From Eleusine coracana subsp. coracana (Eukaryota > Streptophyta > Magnoliopsida > Poales > Poaceae), in assembly GCA_032690845.1 (NCBI GenBank), contig CM064430.1, positions 1,288,949 to 1,352,948 on the forward strand: DNA of 64,000 nt. The letters are read 5' to 3'. Of this stretch, positions 22,513 through 34,900 are shown one piece after another (within the stretch, counting starts at the first letter, position 1; each line of letters opens with the position of its first letter). A program made the translations under genes and the position numbers. A model generated the notes under the pieces. It worked only from the letters and a program-made list of their open reading frames with translations. It had not been told where the DNA came from and did no database searches.

Positions 22513-24314
22513 TTGACGGCGCGAGGAGCATTGAGGCGGCGGCGAGATCCGTGGCTCTGGCGCCCTGCGCGCGTGAGCCCTTCGCTCCCACCCGCCTGGC
22601 TCCTTCCGCCTGCTGAAGAGGTCGACCACGGCGAGGAGGGCACCCAGATCGACGCCGCCCCTTTCCTTGCTGACCACAACGACGAGGGCGCCCAGATCGA
22701 GATCGACGCCGACCCTGTGTCCCACGACGAGCTCAACGCCCAGATCGACGCCCTTTCTCACTGCCCGTCGCCCTGCCGTGGACGCCGCCGCATCGACGCC
22801 CTTCAGAGCACGAGGAGGAGGACAAGCTCGATTCTTAGGTATGAAGATCACTCTGTACATGCACTTAAATTGGCTCCTATTTTGATTAGTTGTGCGATGC
22901 ATTTGCTTGATGCATTCATTCATCCATGGAATTTTTCTATGACTGTGACATTGTAGATGGACAAAACAAAGAAAGATTGTGGCCTGTGTTACTGCAGCAC
23001 AAATGTTATTGTCGATGATGGTGATGGCTATTGCGGCTAGAATAAGAAAACGTGATGAAACTGTAGTACGTAGTATATCCTATGGTCCCATAGATGAAAG
23101 GGATAGGATAAGAATTGAGTATATAAGCACTAAAATTTTGAAGAATGACACAACCTGTACCAACATGCTTAGACTTGGCAAAGATCGTTTCTTTCGTTTT
23201 TGTAAGGTTTTTAGGGATCGTGGTTTGCTTGAGGACACAATACATATTGGTGTGGAGGAGCAAGGTGCTATGTTTCTAAATACAGTGGGACACAATCTTA
23301 GGAATCGGTTGGTTGCCACTAAATTTGATAGGTCGGGTGAAACCATTAGTCGTTATTTCAACAAAGTCCTTCATGCTGTCGGTGAGCTAGGAAATGAACT
23401 TATTCGACCACCTTCATTGCAAACTCCAAGCAAAATTGCAGGGAACCCAAGATGGGATCCTTTCTTTAAGGTTTGAGTTCATCCCAACATATGTTGTTGA
23501 AGTTGTAGTTACATAACCCGCATAGTTCTTAATATTTGTGGGTTGTATGGAATGTACTATAGGATTGCATTGGAGCAATTGATGGCACGCATATACGAGC
23601 CTCAGTAACTAAGGAGATGGAACCTTCCTTTCATGGCAGAAAGGCCCATGCCACTCAAAATGTGATGGCAGCTGTAGATTTTGATCTACGGTTCACTTTT
23701 GTGTTGGCTGGTTGGGAGGGCACATCACATGACGCTCTAGTTCTAAGAGATGCTTTAGAACGTGAAAATGGCCTTCGTGTACCACAAGGTAATAGATTAA
23801 TTTGTAGTTCAAAACTTGCACCCATTTGTGCATATATAGGAATGTGACCCTTGTCCCTTACATGTTAGGCAAATTCTATCTAGTTGATGCTGGATATGGA
23901 GCAAAGCCAGGATTCCTACCCCCTTTTTGTGCTGTTCGGTACCATTTGAATGAGTGGGGGAATAATCCACCACAAAATGAAAAAGAGTTGTTCAACCTTA
24001 GGCATTCATCTCTACGTTCCACAGTAGAGCATGCATTTGGGTCACTTAAAAGGCAGTTTAAAATTCTTGATGATGCCACACCTTTTTTTCCGTTCTCGAC
24101 TCAAGTAGACATCGTTGTAGCTTGCTGCATCATTCATAACTGGGTCATACAAGATGGTGGTGATGACATGGTCATACAAGAATCTGATTGGCCAAATCAT
24201 AGCTATACTACTTTAACAGCTGGCCAAGCAACTGAGCATGCATTCATGGTTAATTTCAGACAGCAAATTGCAGATGAAATGTGGGAAGATCGTCAAAACC
24301 ATTATGGGAATTAG
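22513..24314 (+). CDS. PIF/Harbinger-type transposase (HARBI1-like nuclease)
   Basis: Exons 22957-23470, 23563-23788 and 23869-24314 join in frame with GT-AG introns. A GC-rich 5' exon ending at 22838 (AG/GTATG) is also in frame with 22957, but its start codon is unclear. The product has a helical N-terminal part (LGKDRFFRFCKVFRDRGLL, VGHNLRNRLVATKFDRSGET). The DDE_4-type nuclease core follows: DCIGAIDGTHI, FYLVDAGYGA and VEHAFGSLKRQF supply D, D and E. It ends CCIIHNWVIQDGGDD. The coding exons show no stop or frameshift. No clear Harbinger TIR/TSD was seen around it. It may be an active-type transposase or a host-retained nuclease gene. Confidence 0.8.
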
Positions 24315-25083
24315 CATAGGGCTTGTGTACTCCTTTCAATTTTTCCTAGACTCAGTAATTAAAGGCATCATTGATAATAAGATATGTGCAGCAGCCACAT
24401 AAACCAAAAACTTAGTATTTTGTCCATGTATAATACAAAAATCAGAGAAAATAAACATTCGGTCAAGCCATCAAGAAGCATGACAACTGAATATATTTTG
24501 CTACAATAATTTTAGTTGCACAGACGAATTGGCAGGACTGAGGTCGTCATCCACAAACAAGCAAAAATACCATGCTTAATCAACAATTCAATGTGTGGAC
24601 TTGTAAAGATCAGGAGCGGCACCTTGTTACCAGCCAGCAAATGAAACAACGGGGAAATGGAGACTCGGGTTTTGTTACCTTGCCAGTTGAGGTGCTGCCG
24701 TGCTTGTGGATTCTCCGGATCTGCTGCTGTGTCTCGATCTGGTCGATTCCGTTTACAGATTAGGAACGCGAGGCGTTGAGCTTGGGTTCAGGAGGAAGGG
24801 GGTGCTTGCCTGCTGGGCCCTGCGGAAGAGGGGTGAGGCATTAGGCGGAGGCGAGGCGTGGGGCGGACGGGGGCGGAGGACGAGCGTCGTCAGGAGGACG
24901 AAGGCACGCCGGCTGGATACACGCTGCAGTGGGCAGGAATCCCGCCGCCTGTGCCCACTGCCCAGCGCTGCCGCCGGTTGCGTCCTCTTGCTTTGATCAC
25001 GTTTGACGGGAGGAAAAAGAGGAGGTGAGGGGTACAGAACTACAGATTGTGGAGTCGGAGACTCGGAGGGGACTAGGCGCCAG
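24315..25083. other. intergenic; possible minus-strand 5' UTR
   Basis: At 24680-25000 the minus strand is GC-rich and ends in CTGGCAAG/GTAACAAAAC, a good splice donor at about 24680. No long frame of known type is present, so it could be the non-coding first exon of a minus-strand gene, for example the missing NAPRT 5' end. This is a weak inference. Confidence 0.3.
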
Positions 25084-25500
25084 AACATCTCCACTGCTAA
25101 AGTGCCTCCTACAATCAATTTTACTAGAAAAATATATAAAAAATTGATTAAAATATAATTAAATAATTCATGTTAGCATCAATCATCATATAAAAACATA
25201 TATGTAACAAATACTTGTGCAATGCATAGTAAAAAAAGAAAAGAAAATAACTCAACAGTTACGAGTTGCAACTATTCATTTCAGACCTGTAACTAGTTAT
25301 AACTGTTTAAATGCTGATTTTGCTTTTTTCTTACATATTGCACAAGTATTTGTTATATATCTGCTTTTTCATGATAATATATGCTAACATAATAAACTAT
25401 CCAATCATATTTTTATTGAAATTTTTTATATATTTTTTCTAATACAAATCGATAGTAGGAGCACGGGAGCATCTAACCCGGCGGAAGCACTAGAGATGTT
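25084..25500. mobile_element. long-inverted-repeat element (about 417 bp)
   Basis: The two halves are reverse complements over about 150 bp. Left markers in order are AACATCTCC, GTGCCTCCTAC, AATATATAAAAAATT, CATGTTAGCAT and ACAAATACTTGTGCAAT. The right half shows the same in inverse order down to AGAGATGTT at 25492-25500. The arms meet around a short centre (about 25250-25320), so the element would form a hairpin. A second copy of its GTAGGAGCACGGGAGCATC edge occurs at 25568-25586. Confidence 0.75.
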
Positions 25501-25949
25501 TTCGGCTAGGCGCGTCGCACGCACCCATGTTGTAACCGCGACGAAGCCGTGTAACTTGTGCATATTGTAGGAGCACGGGAGCATCCTAACTTGCATTTTT
25601 TTAGTCTTGTTTACTTACAACTGCACAAGTTACACGGCTTCGTATTTCAGGACCTTGAAAATGCGTTTTTAGAGTTCATGGACATAATCGACACAAGTGC
25701 ACAAGTGTAGACAGCACCACTGTATTATACTCTTTCTTAATTTGGCCCACAGGGCGTAGGGTTTTGGAAATTTACCTCTTGTTTAAATTTTATGGACTCG
25801 AATGTCTTATTTAGTGTTTTGTAAAGACATCGAGGATCTCTATTTGCAATGTGTTCGTTTCAGCAATCATTTGTTTGACCAGACAATATTTATGTTCATC
25901 ATCTGTCAGCTAATGTTGTATTTTATTTTGCCTCTGTTCTAATAAGCAG

Positions 25950-28900
25950 GTTACAGATGAATGAGTCTGATGCATCTGGTTTGTTATGTGTTAGCATGCA
26001 TGAAACAGACAGGGGTCAGGAATCATATGCAACTGACTGTTCAAAAATGAATCAGGATACATCAGCAATTTATACTGATCATAGCAATACCAGTGCGTTC
26101 TTAGAGGAATATCACATGTCTGGAATTCAGCCTGTGGAGGAATTAGAATTTGGCAACACACAGCACTTTGAGCTTCAATCAAGAGTATACAAATCTTTTA
26201 CCTATCTATGCATACAATTTTAATTTATTCCGTTTTGTTTTGTGCATATCTTTTTGTTAACCATCGTTCATTTGGCTTCTGTAAGAGAATGGTAGCTGAC
26301 TCTGAGGATGAAAGTGTGCCATCTAGCCCGAATACTTCATCTACCACTAATTATGATATGCCTGGTAATGCGCTTGACTTTTTTTTTTTCTTTCTGATAG
26401 CTTCTGTTTGTACTGTGTGGCAATCATTGTAACCATTTCTACAATTCAGGCTACATGGAACAGAATCTGCAGCACATTTATAATGCTTGTGATACTTTTA
26501 ACGAACTGGTATGTATCCTAGTGTTATGTCACATTATAATTTACATGCTATGCACATGAAATGCCTGTTCAATTTTTTGTATCAAAGCTTGAACAACCAT
26601 TAGCATATATAGTGTTCAACAGCAGAGCTACTTCATTATAATTATTTAACAGGAAATTGGGGATGCCATATCAGTATAATTTTATATGCTCAGTTATCGA
26701 TCCTGTTCTACCAACATGATCCAGATTCCAGAACCGTACACTAGCGAATTTTGAGACTAGTTAACTGGAAACTAATCTACTTTCTGCTATCTTTTTTATT
26801 ATTATGCGCTATGTTTGGAAATTCTTTTGGGCAAAATGATTAAGGCACCTGCTTCTGACTTGTTCTTTTATATACGGTTTTCAGCCAGCAATAAAACTTT
26901 ATTGTTTTGTCTTCAAGATTAATCATTAATCTCAACATTTATATATTAAAATGATGCTATTGTTGAGGTTGCTGAATTTCAAATGTTGAAGATATATTTA
27001 TGCCGTGGTTCGATGTTGCCACAGTTTTCTTCAACATTGGATCAATATGCCGCTTAAAGCTGAAGGAGTTTATGTTTTCTACTTTTCTTATTTATTTCTG
27101 TTTCTAGGTTGATAAAGACGGGCCACTGATGCTTAGTCCTGACTATATAATGTGTGATGAAACTTCGCATTTGGAGCCTCACGTTACTTTCTCATCAGAT
27201 GGGATCAAGATTGAATGTTTGGATTCAGATTTGAATAAGATAACTTTTAATTGGGGATTATCTAATATCATTTCCATCAGTTGTAAATGGGCCCAGAATG
27301 TAAGCAATTTGCTTTATTTTACTGTACCTTACCTCATCATATCTTTTACTGTTTAATATAGTTGATCATCATAATCAGGTTGGATCTGCCCTGATAACCC
27401 TCCTTGCGGAGTCTGAGGCAGAAAACGGAAACTCAGGTACCATATATTTGGTTGAGACATTCGTTTTGACATGCTTATACTGTTCATGTATGCTGCATAT
27501 GAGGTAGAAGATGGGGCTTCGTTGGTTCACTGACTTTGCCCGTGTGGTTTGACACTTGTGCTTTTGCATGTATTTTATAATTTTTATTTAAACGAAGCAA
27601 TGCTAAGGCAGTTGGGTTCTGGTTGGTCAATGGTTTTGGTTTGGTTGGTCTAGTTGATCCAGTTCACCTATGTTTTGTGTACCTGTGTTTCAGAGCTTAA
27701 TGTTATATGTGTTGTTGATAGAAAACTTATGTTCCAGGTCATATTCTCCTTTTTTTTGGTCCTATAACAATATGATTCTGAAAGGTGGTTAAGTACTGAC
27801 TTGTTATGTTTTAAGTTCCTTATATATTTTCATTGGTTGTTACTTTGTCTGAAATTTTGTTTTGGAAATTGTAGAGTGAAATTAATGATATCATACATTT
27901 GCCTCCTCTTACTGATTAATAACATGATAATTTACCTGGATTTGGATGCCCGGATCTGTGCTACTGGTGGCTTAAGAGGCAGTATCAGGCTCCCTGGGTC
28001 TCATTTCCCTTTCAACTGTTGTTGACTGCATTAGCCTGTGACATGTTTTGCTCAATGCTGCCACATGGACCATGTTAAGAGAGATAGGGAGGGATATCTT
28101 GCTTTTGTTGCATATATTTAGGGTGTTAATTAAATTAGTCCATTTTAATAGAACAGTAGTAACCCAAATTGATGAATAAACAACCTTGGTTGGTGATCAG
28201 GTGTTACGGCGTAGTAGTGTTGCTCGATTGATATATTCCTTGCTTTTTACAAAATTATGAACTAATTTGCCTTTATTTCTTATATTGTACAGGTCCTATA
28301 AAAGTACAGTTTTTTCTTGATGATCTGCAGTGGCCAAGGAAACAGCAAAAGATTTGGTATCTTGAAACAAGATATCAAGAAATATGGAAAGATATTCCAT
28401 CGTAAGTTTTGAGAGAATGTTGTTTTATTTGGTATTGCTTGCTCATATTAGTTCATTTCAGCTCATCAATTTCTGACCTCACCCTACACTAACACCAACA
28501 TGATTGCTGTTAACAGTAATTCTTGTGTTTCTAGAATATAGTAGAGACTAGTAGAGTGTTCTAGAAATCAGCAGCAGCACTGTAGATGACCGGCTAATGT
28601 AGTAAATCGTCTTGTTGTAGCAGTCAGTCTACTGTAGCATCTGCAGGAATTTTATGAAACCTAAGAGAAGTAGCAGCCAGGCCCCCCAGATGTACTATAA
28701 ATAGCACCTAGCATGCAATGTAATGGAGTGCCTTAACCTGCCTAAGAGCCCTAAGCATAAGCCTTCCCTCTTGCAGCTCTCCTCTAGTTGCTAGCTGCTG
28801 TCCACCACCCCCAATTAGAGCCAATAATTTCAAGGTTACTGTTTATTATCATGCCATGTAAGCTGGGTTGTTGACATACTAGGTAGAAAGCAATCAACAG

Positions 28901-31900
28901 TCACTGACTATATTTATTTGACAATATATCCAAATTGAGTCCTGGTATTGTGCAGATTTGATATGCAGTAACTGCTGATGAATCATGAATGCACAGTGTA
29001 TTAGAATCCACAGTTAATGCATTAATCTAATTACATAGTAGAAGTTTAAAAAGATAATTAAGCATTTCGTACCACATTTTGCTAGATAAAGCATGCTGCA
29101 AAGTGGAAACTTTATTAGGTTTGATAATTTGAGTTTTGGCTGTGTTATGTATATATTTCTTTGCTGGAGGTTTGGAGCTGGGCTTTGGTCCATTTTGATT
29201 CTCAGGCATAGACTAGGCCAGGCTAAATATTACTCTACGCAGTTGGGTACTGATGTATACTTGTTCACACTCTTGAGTGAAATTTTCCACCCAATTAAAG
29301 AGTAATTTTAACACTCATCTTATTGCTGCTATTACTTCTTAACAACTGTATTATGTAATTGTATTTTCAGAGAGGATTTTGCACCGGAGTATTGGAGCAT
29401 GGAACCAAGTTTGTTTTTCCCCAGCCAATACTTTTCTAAGTGTGTATATTCTGTCTGATTCCTTTTCCCCGTCTTTTTATGTCCATTTTACTTGGTAGAT
29501 TCAGATCCTGGAAACTAAAACCAATTTATTTAATAGATCTGAACTCAACTTGAAAGACAATGTGCATTTTGTCTGCCCAGGGAACAATTAAACCTGAATC
29601 ATCTTACTCAGAGGCCACAACTAATTTTTCTTCTTTGGCTGTTTGCCCCTTTCATGCTGAAATATTAATTCTGTTATGTGGTTTCATTGATTCAGCAATG
29701 AAGACTTTGAAGATGTTATTTATCCTAAAGGAGATCCTGATGCTGTATCCATTAGCAAAAGGGATGCTGAGTTGCTGCTTCCTGAAACCTTTGTCAATGA
29801 TACAATAATTGACTTTTATATCAAGTAGGTTGACCCTTTTTATCTGTCATATGGTATCAGTTGCTAAATGATGTGGTCCTATTGCATGCACTCCTACAAT
29901 ATTTTTTTGTAACAATTTGACATCCTATGACCTGGTTTTGATGTCATATGCACTGCTATTGCCTAGAATGTGATAGCAATAGCTTTTTGATGTTGAAGAT
30001 TGCGAATTATTATTCAGCTGGTTACTGCATGATAACTCCGATACCAGAAAATAGAAATTGTGAATCTGTCAAAGTGTTTTTTTCCCTTCCATCGAAGTGG
30101 AACTGCCTCAGATTTATTAAGGTTATTAATCAAACTCTTGATCTTGGTTCTTGACCAAATAAACATTCCATTTCATCTTTCATAAGTTTGTTAAGATGTA
30201 TAGATAGAAGAAAATAATGCATTAATGTAGGACCCCATGCTATTAAATTATATTTTAGGCTTGGGTTCCAATTGAAAATGCTATGGTTCTCAATTATTTT
30301 GACACCCTGATGCTTCATGTAGGCTTATAAAAAAATCCTATAAACCTTCCATGTCCTAAACAGGCTATGATATTACAGTTTAGTGTTGGTAACAAATTTC
30401 TTTAGTCTTATGTATATGGTGTTTACTTCATATTGAATTAGTTTTATTGCCTGAACATCACTTAAGAAATTTTGACTTCAGTGATTGATGTGATTTGTGC
30501 CAGTTTTTGCCTAAGTTATCTGGTTTCCAGAATTTTGACATTCGTCTCGATCAGTTGTGATATTTTAGTAATTAGTACACAAAATCGAAACAAACCTGAT
30601 GACCTATTGGAATGCATGTCCTGCTTATTTTGGATAATTGGATCAACCCAATACTTACACATATGAGCTAATCTGCTCCTATTTGAGATAAAAAACAAAT
30701 GAACTAATGTATTGACCCACAGATACCCATTGGGTTACTGCTAGCATCCCCAATCACCTATATTTGTTTGCATGGTTTTCTCACATATTTCCTCCTGTTT
30801 CCTTTTTATATTTCATGGTACTGCAGTTTTAATAGATTAAAATGTGAAAGTGTACAATATTACATTGAAGATTCACATCACCTGAGATTTGAAAACTTCG
30901 ATTTTAGTATTATAGATTGATTTGAACTAATAACAAGGGACTGCCCTTCAATTTTATTTTTCTATTAGCCTAAGTTTGTTCTGCAGAGGTTTCTTACTTG
31001 CAGTAAATTAGTCATTGATGTATCTTCTGCAGATACTTGACCACAAGAATTGAATCCACCGAGAAACGCAGATACCACTTCTTCAATAGCTTCTTTTTCC
31101 GCAAGCTGGCGGATCTTGACAAAGAGCAAGGGAGAGCTCCAGAAGGTAGAGCAGCTTTCTTACGTGTCCGCAAGTGGACCCGTAAAATAAACATATTTGA
31201 GAAGGATTTTTTGTTCGTTCCGGTGAATTTCGGGTAAGAAACTAATAGCATTGGAAGTTATATTTAACTTAAGCCATTGGAAACTACTAAACCATTAATT
31301 GTGTATCTGTGTTGCAGCTTGCATTGGAGCTTAATTGTTGTTTGTTATCCTGGAGAAGTGGTGACACTCAAAGGCATGAATAAATTGAAATGTTACTTTT
31401 GGCCTATTTTGATTGGTCCTTCTATTTACATGATGTTTTGCTTCAGATGGTTCAGCAAAGCTTTCAGCTAAACTTCCATGTATATTGCACATGGATTCAC
31501 TAAAGGGAAGTCATAGTGGACTGAAGGACATCATTCAAAGGTTTGTCTATTCTTAGAGGAATTATATAGTTACTACTTCCACGCTACTGAATCATGCTTG
31601 TTATATTTTTCATCGAGGAATTGAGTACAATTTAAACAAAGTGAGATGGTTACATGGGCATTTTGGGGAACTATGCCTTGTGATTGATTTGAGTGACATA
31701 TATGTAGGGAAGAGTTTGGTTAGAAGTGTCAAATGTTAAGAAACAGAGATAGTAGTTGCTGGTGTATATGTTGCTACTATGTGGGTTTCTGTAGAGATAT
31801 ATTTTGAGAAAGGATATAGTAGCTGAAAATGATGCCCCCTTGACTCTTTTGCCCATTTCCTGTTCGTCTTATCAATCTGCTCACATTTTTTTTCTGTCAA

Positions 31901-34900
31901 TATCTTTGATTCTTCCTGCTGCAGTTATTTGTGGGAAGAGTGGAAGGAAAGGCATCCTGAAGCAGCAGCAGACAATTCAGACAAGTTTTTGAACTTGAGA
32001 TTTGTGTCACTTGAGGTCTGTGCATAACTTTCAGTATCGATTCTAAATTCCTTTATTGCTGCACATTTATACCTGATACTGCTTTTGAGAACCATTTTAA
32101 TTTGGTGGAGTGTTGGCTTTAAGTTTTGGTCAATGTGAAGGGAAACACATAGGTGATCCAGAAGTACCAACAGTAGCAGTGTTAGAATTATGTTGTAGTC
32201 ATAAATGATAATCAAGGTTTCAGCCACTGCACATAAAAATTCTCCCTCTCTGGCCTGTGTGGTTTAAAATTTGAAACTTAGCCAGTATCCGTGAAATTGA
32301 CCAAATGTTCCGTGCATCAATGCACGTAAGGCTGCGTTTGGATGTCGGAATTGGATCTGGTGAATGCAACTGTTTGGATGACATGGAATTCGGAATTGGA
32401 ATTGAACCTCAATTACAATCGGCATTCATCCCATCTGGTGAATGCAACTGTTTGGATGACATGGAATTCGGAATTGGAATTGAACCTCAATTACAATCGG
32501 CATTCATCCCAGTCTCCCTCACTGCCCCTCGATACCGAGCTGAACCTCTCCATATTGGGTAGAATTCATTTCCCCTTCCCGTCTCTCTCTCCCACCTTCG
32601 TCTTCGACAAGCGGCGAGCTACGCCCCTCCTCCTGCCGCCATGGCTCCATCCCTTCTCGTGTGCCTCCCTTCTCTCTTGTGAGCCTCCATGCAGTCCTGC
32701 GGAACGCAGGTGGTGGGAGGCGGCGCGGGGCGCAGCTGCGGCAGGTGGGGGAGGGCGGGGCGCGGCCGCGGTGTGGGGCGGTGCGAGACGTCGTCGGGTG
32801 CGGTGGGTGACGTCGTCGGGTGCGGCTGCGGTGGCACAGAAGGTGGGGTGGAGCGTCGGAGTTGAAAGAGGAAAAAGAAGAGGAGAAAACGTGAATTCTA
32901 GATCATATTCATCCAAACATAATTTAATATTTGTCCCTGAGTTGAATTCCATCTCACCATTACATCTGCATCCAAACAAAGGCTTTGATATTGATCTCAA
33001 TTCAATTGCTAGATTGAATTGGTATTCAACTCAATTCAATTCCAAGGCCTTCAATATCTACATCCAAACGGAGCCTAATTGAAGCTAGATTTATATTTAC
33101 ATTTACATCCTGATCGCTATCCCAAACTTCTTGCAGTTTGAACATAATAATTGGGTACCAAATTTTGGGCAAAAAAGTTGTCCCAATTTTGCCATAAACA
33201 AAATAGCTGCTAAGTTCTGTATCTATTTAAACCTTATTTCTTTTTCTGAAAATTGCAAGTTGTAGATTGCTTCACTGGATTCCTGTAATTTGGGGCATCA
33301 CATTTTCAGTTATTTTCACTTATCCTTCTCCAGATCTTTTAATATTGGACTCGTTTGGTTGTGGGTTTGTGGTTATATCTAGAAAGTGTTGTATCTTCTT
33401 AATATACGCCCACAAACCAGTAATATGCCCTCCTTTTCTTTCATGGAGGAAATTGTGCTCATGGTTGAACGTTCTCTCTAGTAAAATATTGTGGACATAG
33501 TAATAGAATATTGTTGAACAAATGCACAAACTCTTGTGCCTCAGGTTGTGTCCAAACTGACTGGCCCAAATGGGAAGTGAGAATTGGCTCATCACTCTTA
33601 TCCAACTTTCCAAATCATCTTAAGAGACATGACGGAACTCCCATCGCCCACTTGGGCTATTCAGATCGGAGTCTAGTCAGGGGATTAACCGTGTCCGTAT
33701 GTTATCTAACATACTGTTATGCACCTGATATTTCCTCAGATATATATCACAGAAATCCCGTACAGATCATTGATACATGTATGCTATCCAATGGTTTTCC
33801 TTTTCATTCTTGATGTAGTAGTTGTAGAAATAGTTTCATAGTTTTTGTTTTTGGGTTGTAATCCAGTTTTGTTCTATTTATTGCAGCTCCCGCAGCAGGA
33901 TAATTCATTTGATTGTGGCTTGTTCTTGCTCCATTATGTGGAGCAATTTTTGATGGATGTTCCCAGTAACTTCAATCCATTGAAGATTGATGTATTTTCT
34001 GGCTTTGTGAGTGCTAAAATCTTAATATTTTCTTATTTGCTTATGTCTTCTTGTTGTTTCTCCTGTCTTTCGTATTGTGACAATGTATTTTATGGTCTTG
34101 AACCATCATATTTTTTGTTTTACCATTTAGAACTCTTCCAGATAGTGAAAATTGCACAGTACCTTCTTAAAAGTACACTTGGAAAATTATTCAGTCTATA
34201 AACTATGCCATGATTTACTTTCTTGGGAAATTATGAGTGGTTGGAATTCAGTTTCCTAATTAAATTATCATGTTGGATATGGTATGAACTATTTTGATAA
34301 AAAAAAATTGGCAACTTAACTTGCCCTTGTCGCACCTTTATATCCCTCCTAGTGGTTCAGCAGTGAGTTACTACCCGTACCATACGTCTATAGTTTGCTG
34401 TTTTAAAAAAATTGCCCTGGCAACTGTTTGATTGGATCGTGATTTTTTTTTTTGTTAATTCTTTATGCTTCAGCTATTTCATTCCAGGTTTCTTCAAACT
34501 AAACTATAACAAAATCCTAGAAGAGCAATAGTTTATATCTATCTGGCTCATATGTTCTCAATGTACTTTTCAGCTTGGCGAGGATTGGTTCCCACCTGCT
34601 GAAGCTTCCCACAAGCGGTCAGTGGTTCAAAAGTTAATTCATGAGGTAGTGACAGGATCTTTTCAGGATCATCCAAAGCTAGCTTGCAGTAACGAGCAGC
34701 CTGATGAAAGGCATCAAAGTAGAAATGCTGAAATTGAACCAGCTGGAGAGTTTCTTGCTCGGAGTCTCTCTTCTGGCCAAGCTGAATTAGTTTGCACTAT
34801 TCGTGATGATGCTCATGAAACACAATTAAATGATTCTGAGCAAAAGGTGCTCTCTGCTTCTGGTGGCCTGGAAACTGGAATGGTTTCAATGGTTGGTGTA

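Noticed and set aside
25507..25720. Upstream ULP2 exon at the frame containing DLENAFLEFMDI
   Set aside because: It has an acceptor-like CAG before it but ends in TAG without a convincing donor and has no similarity I can recall to the family.
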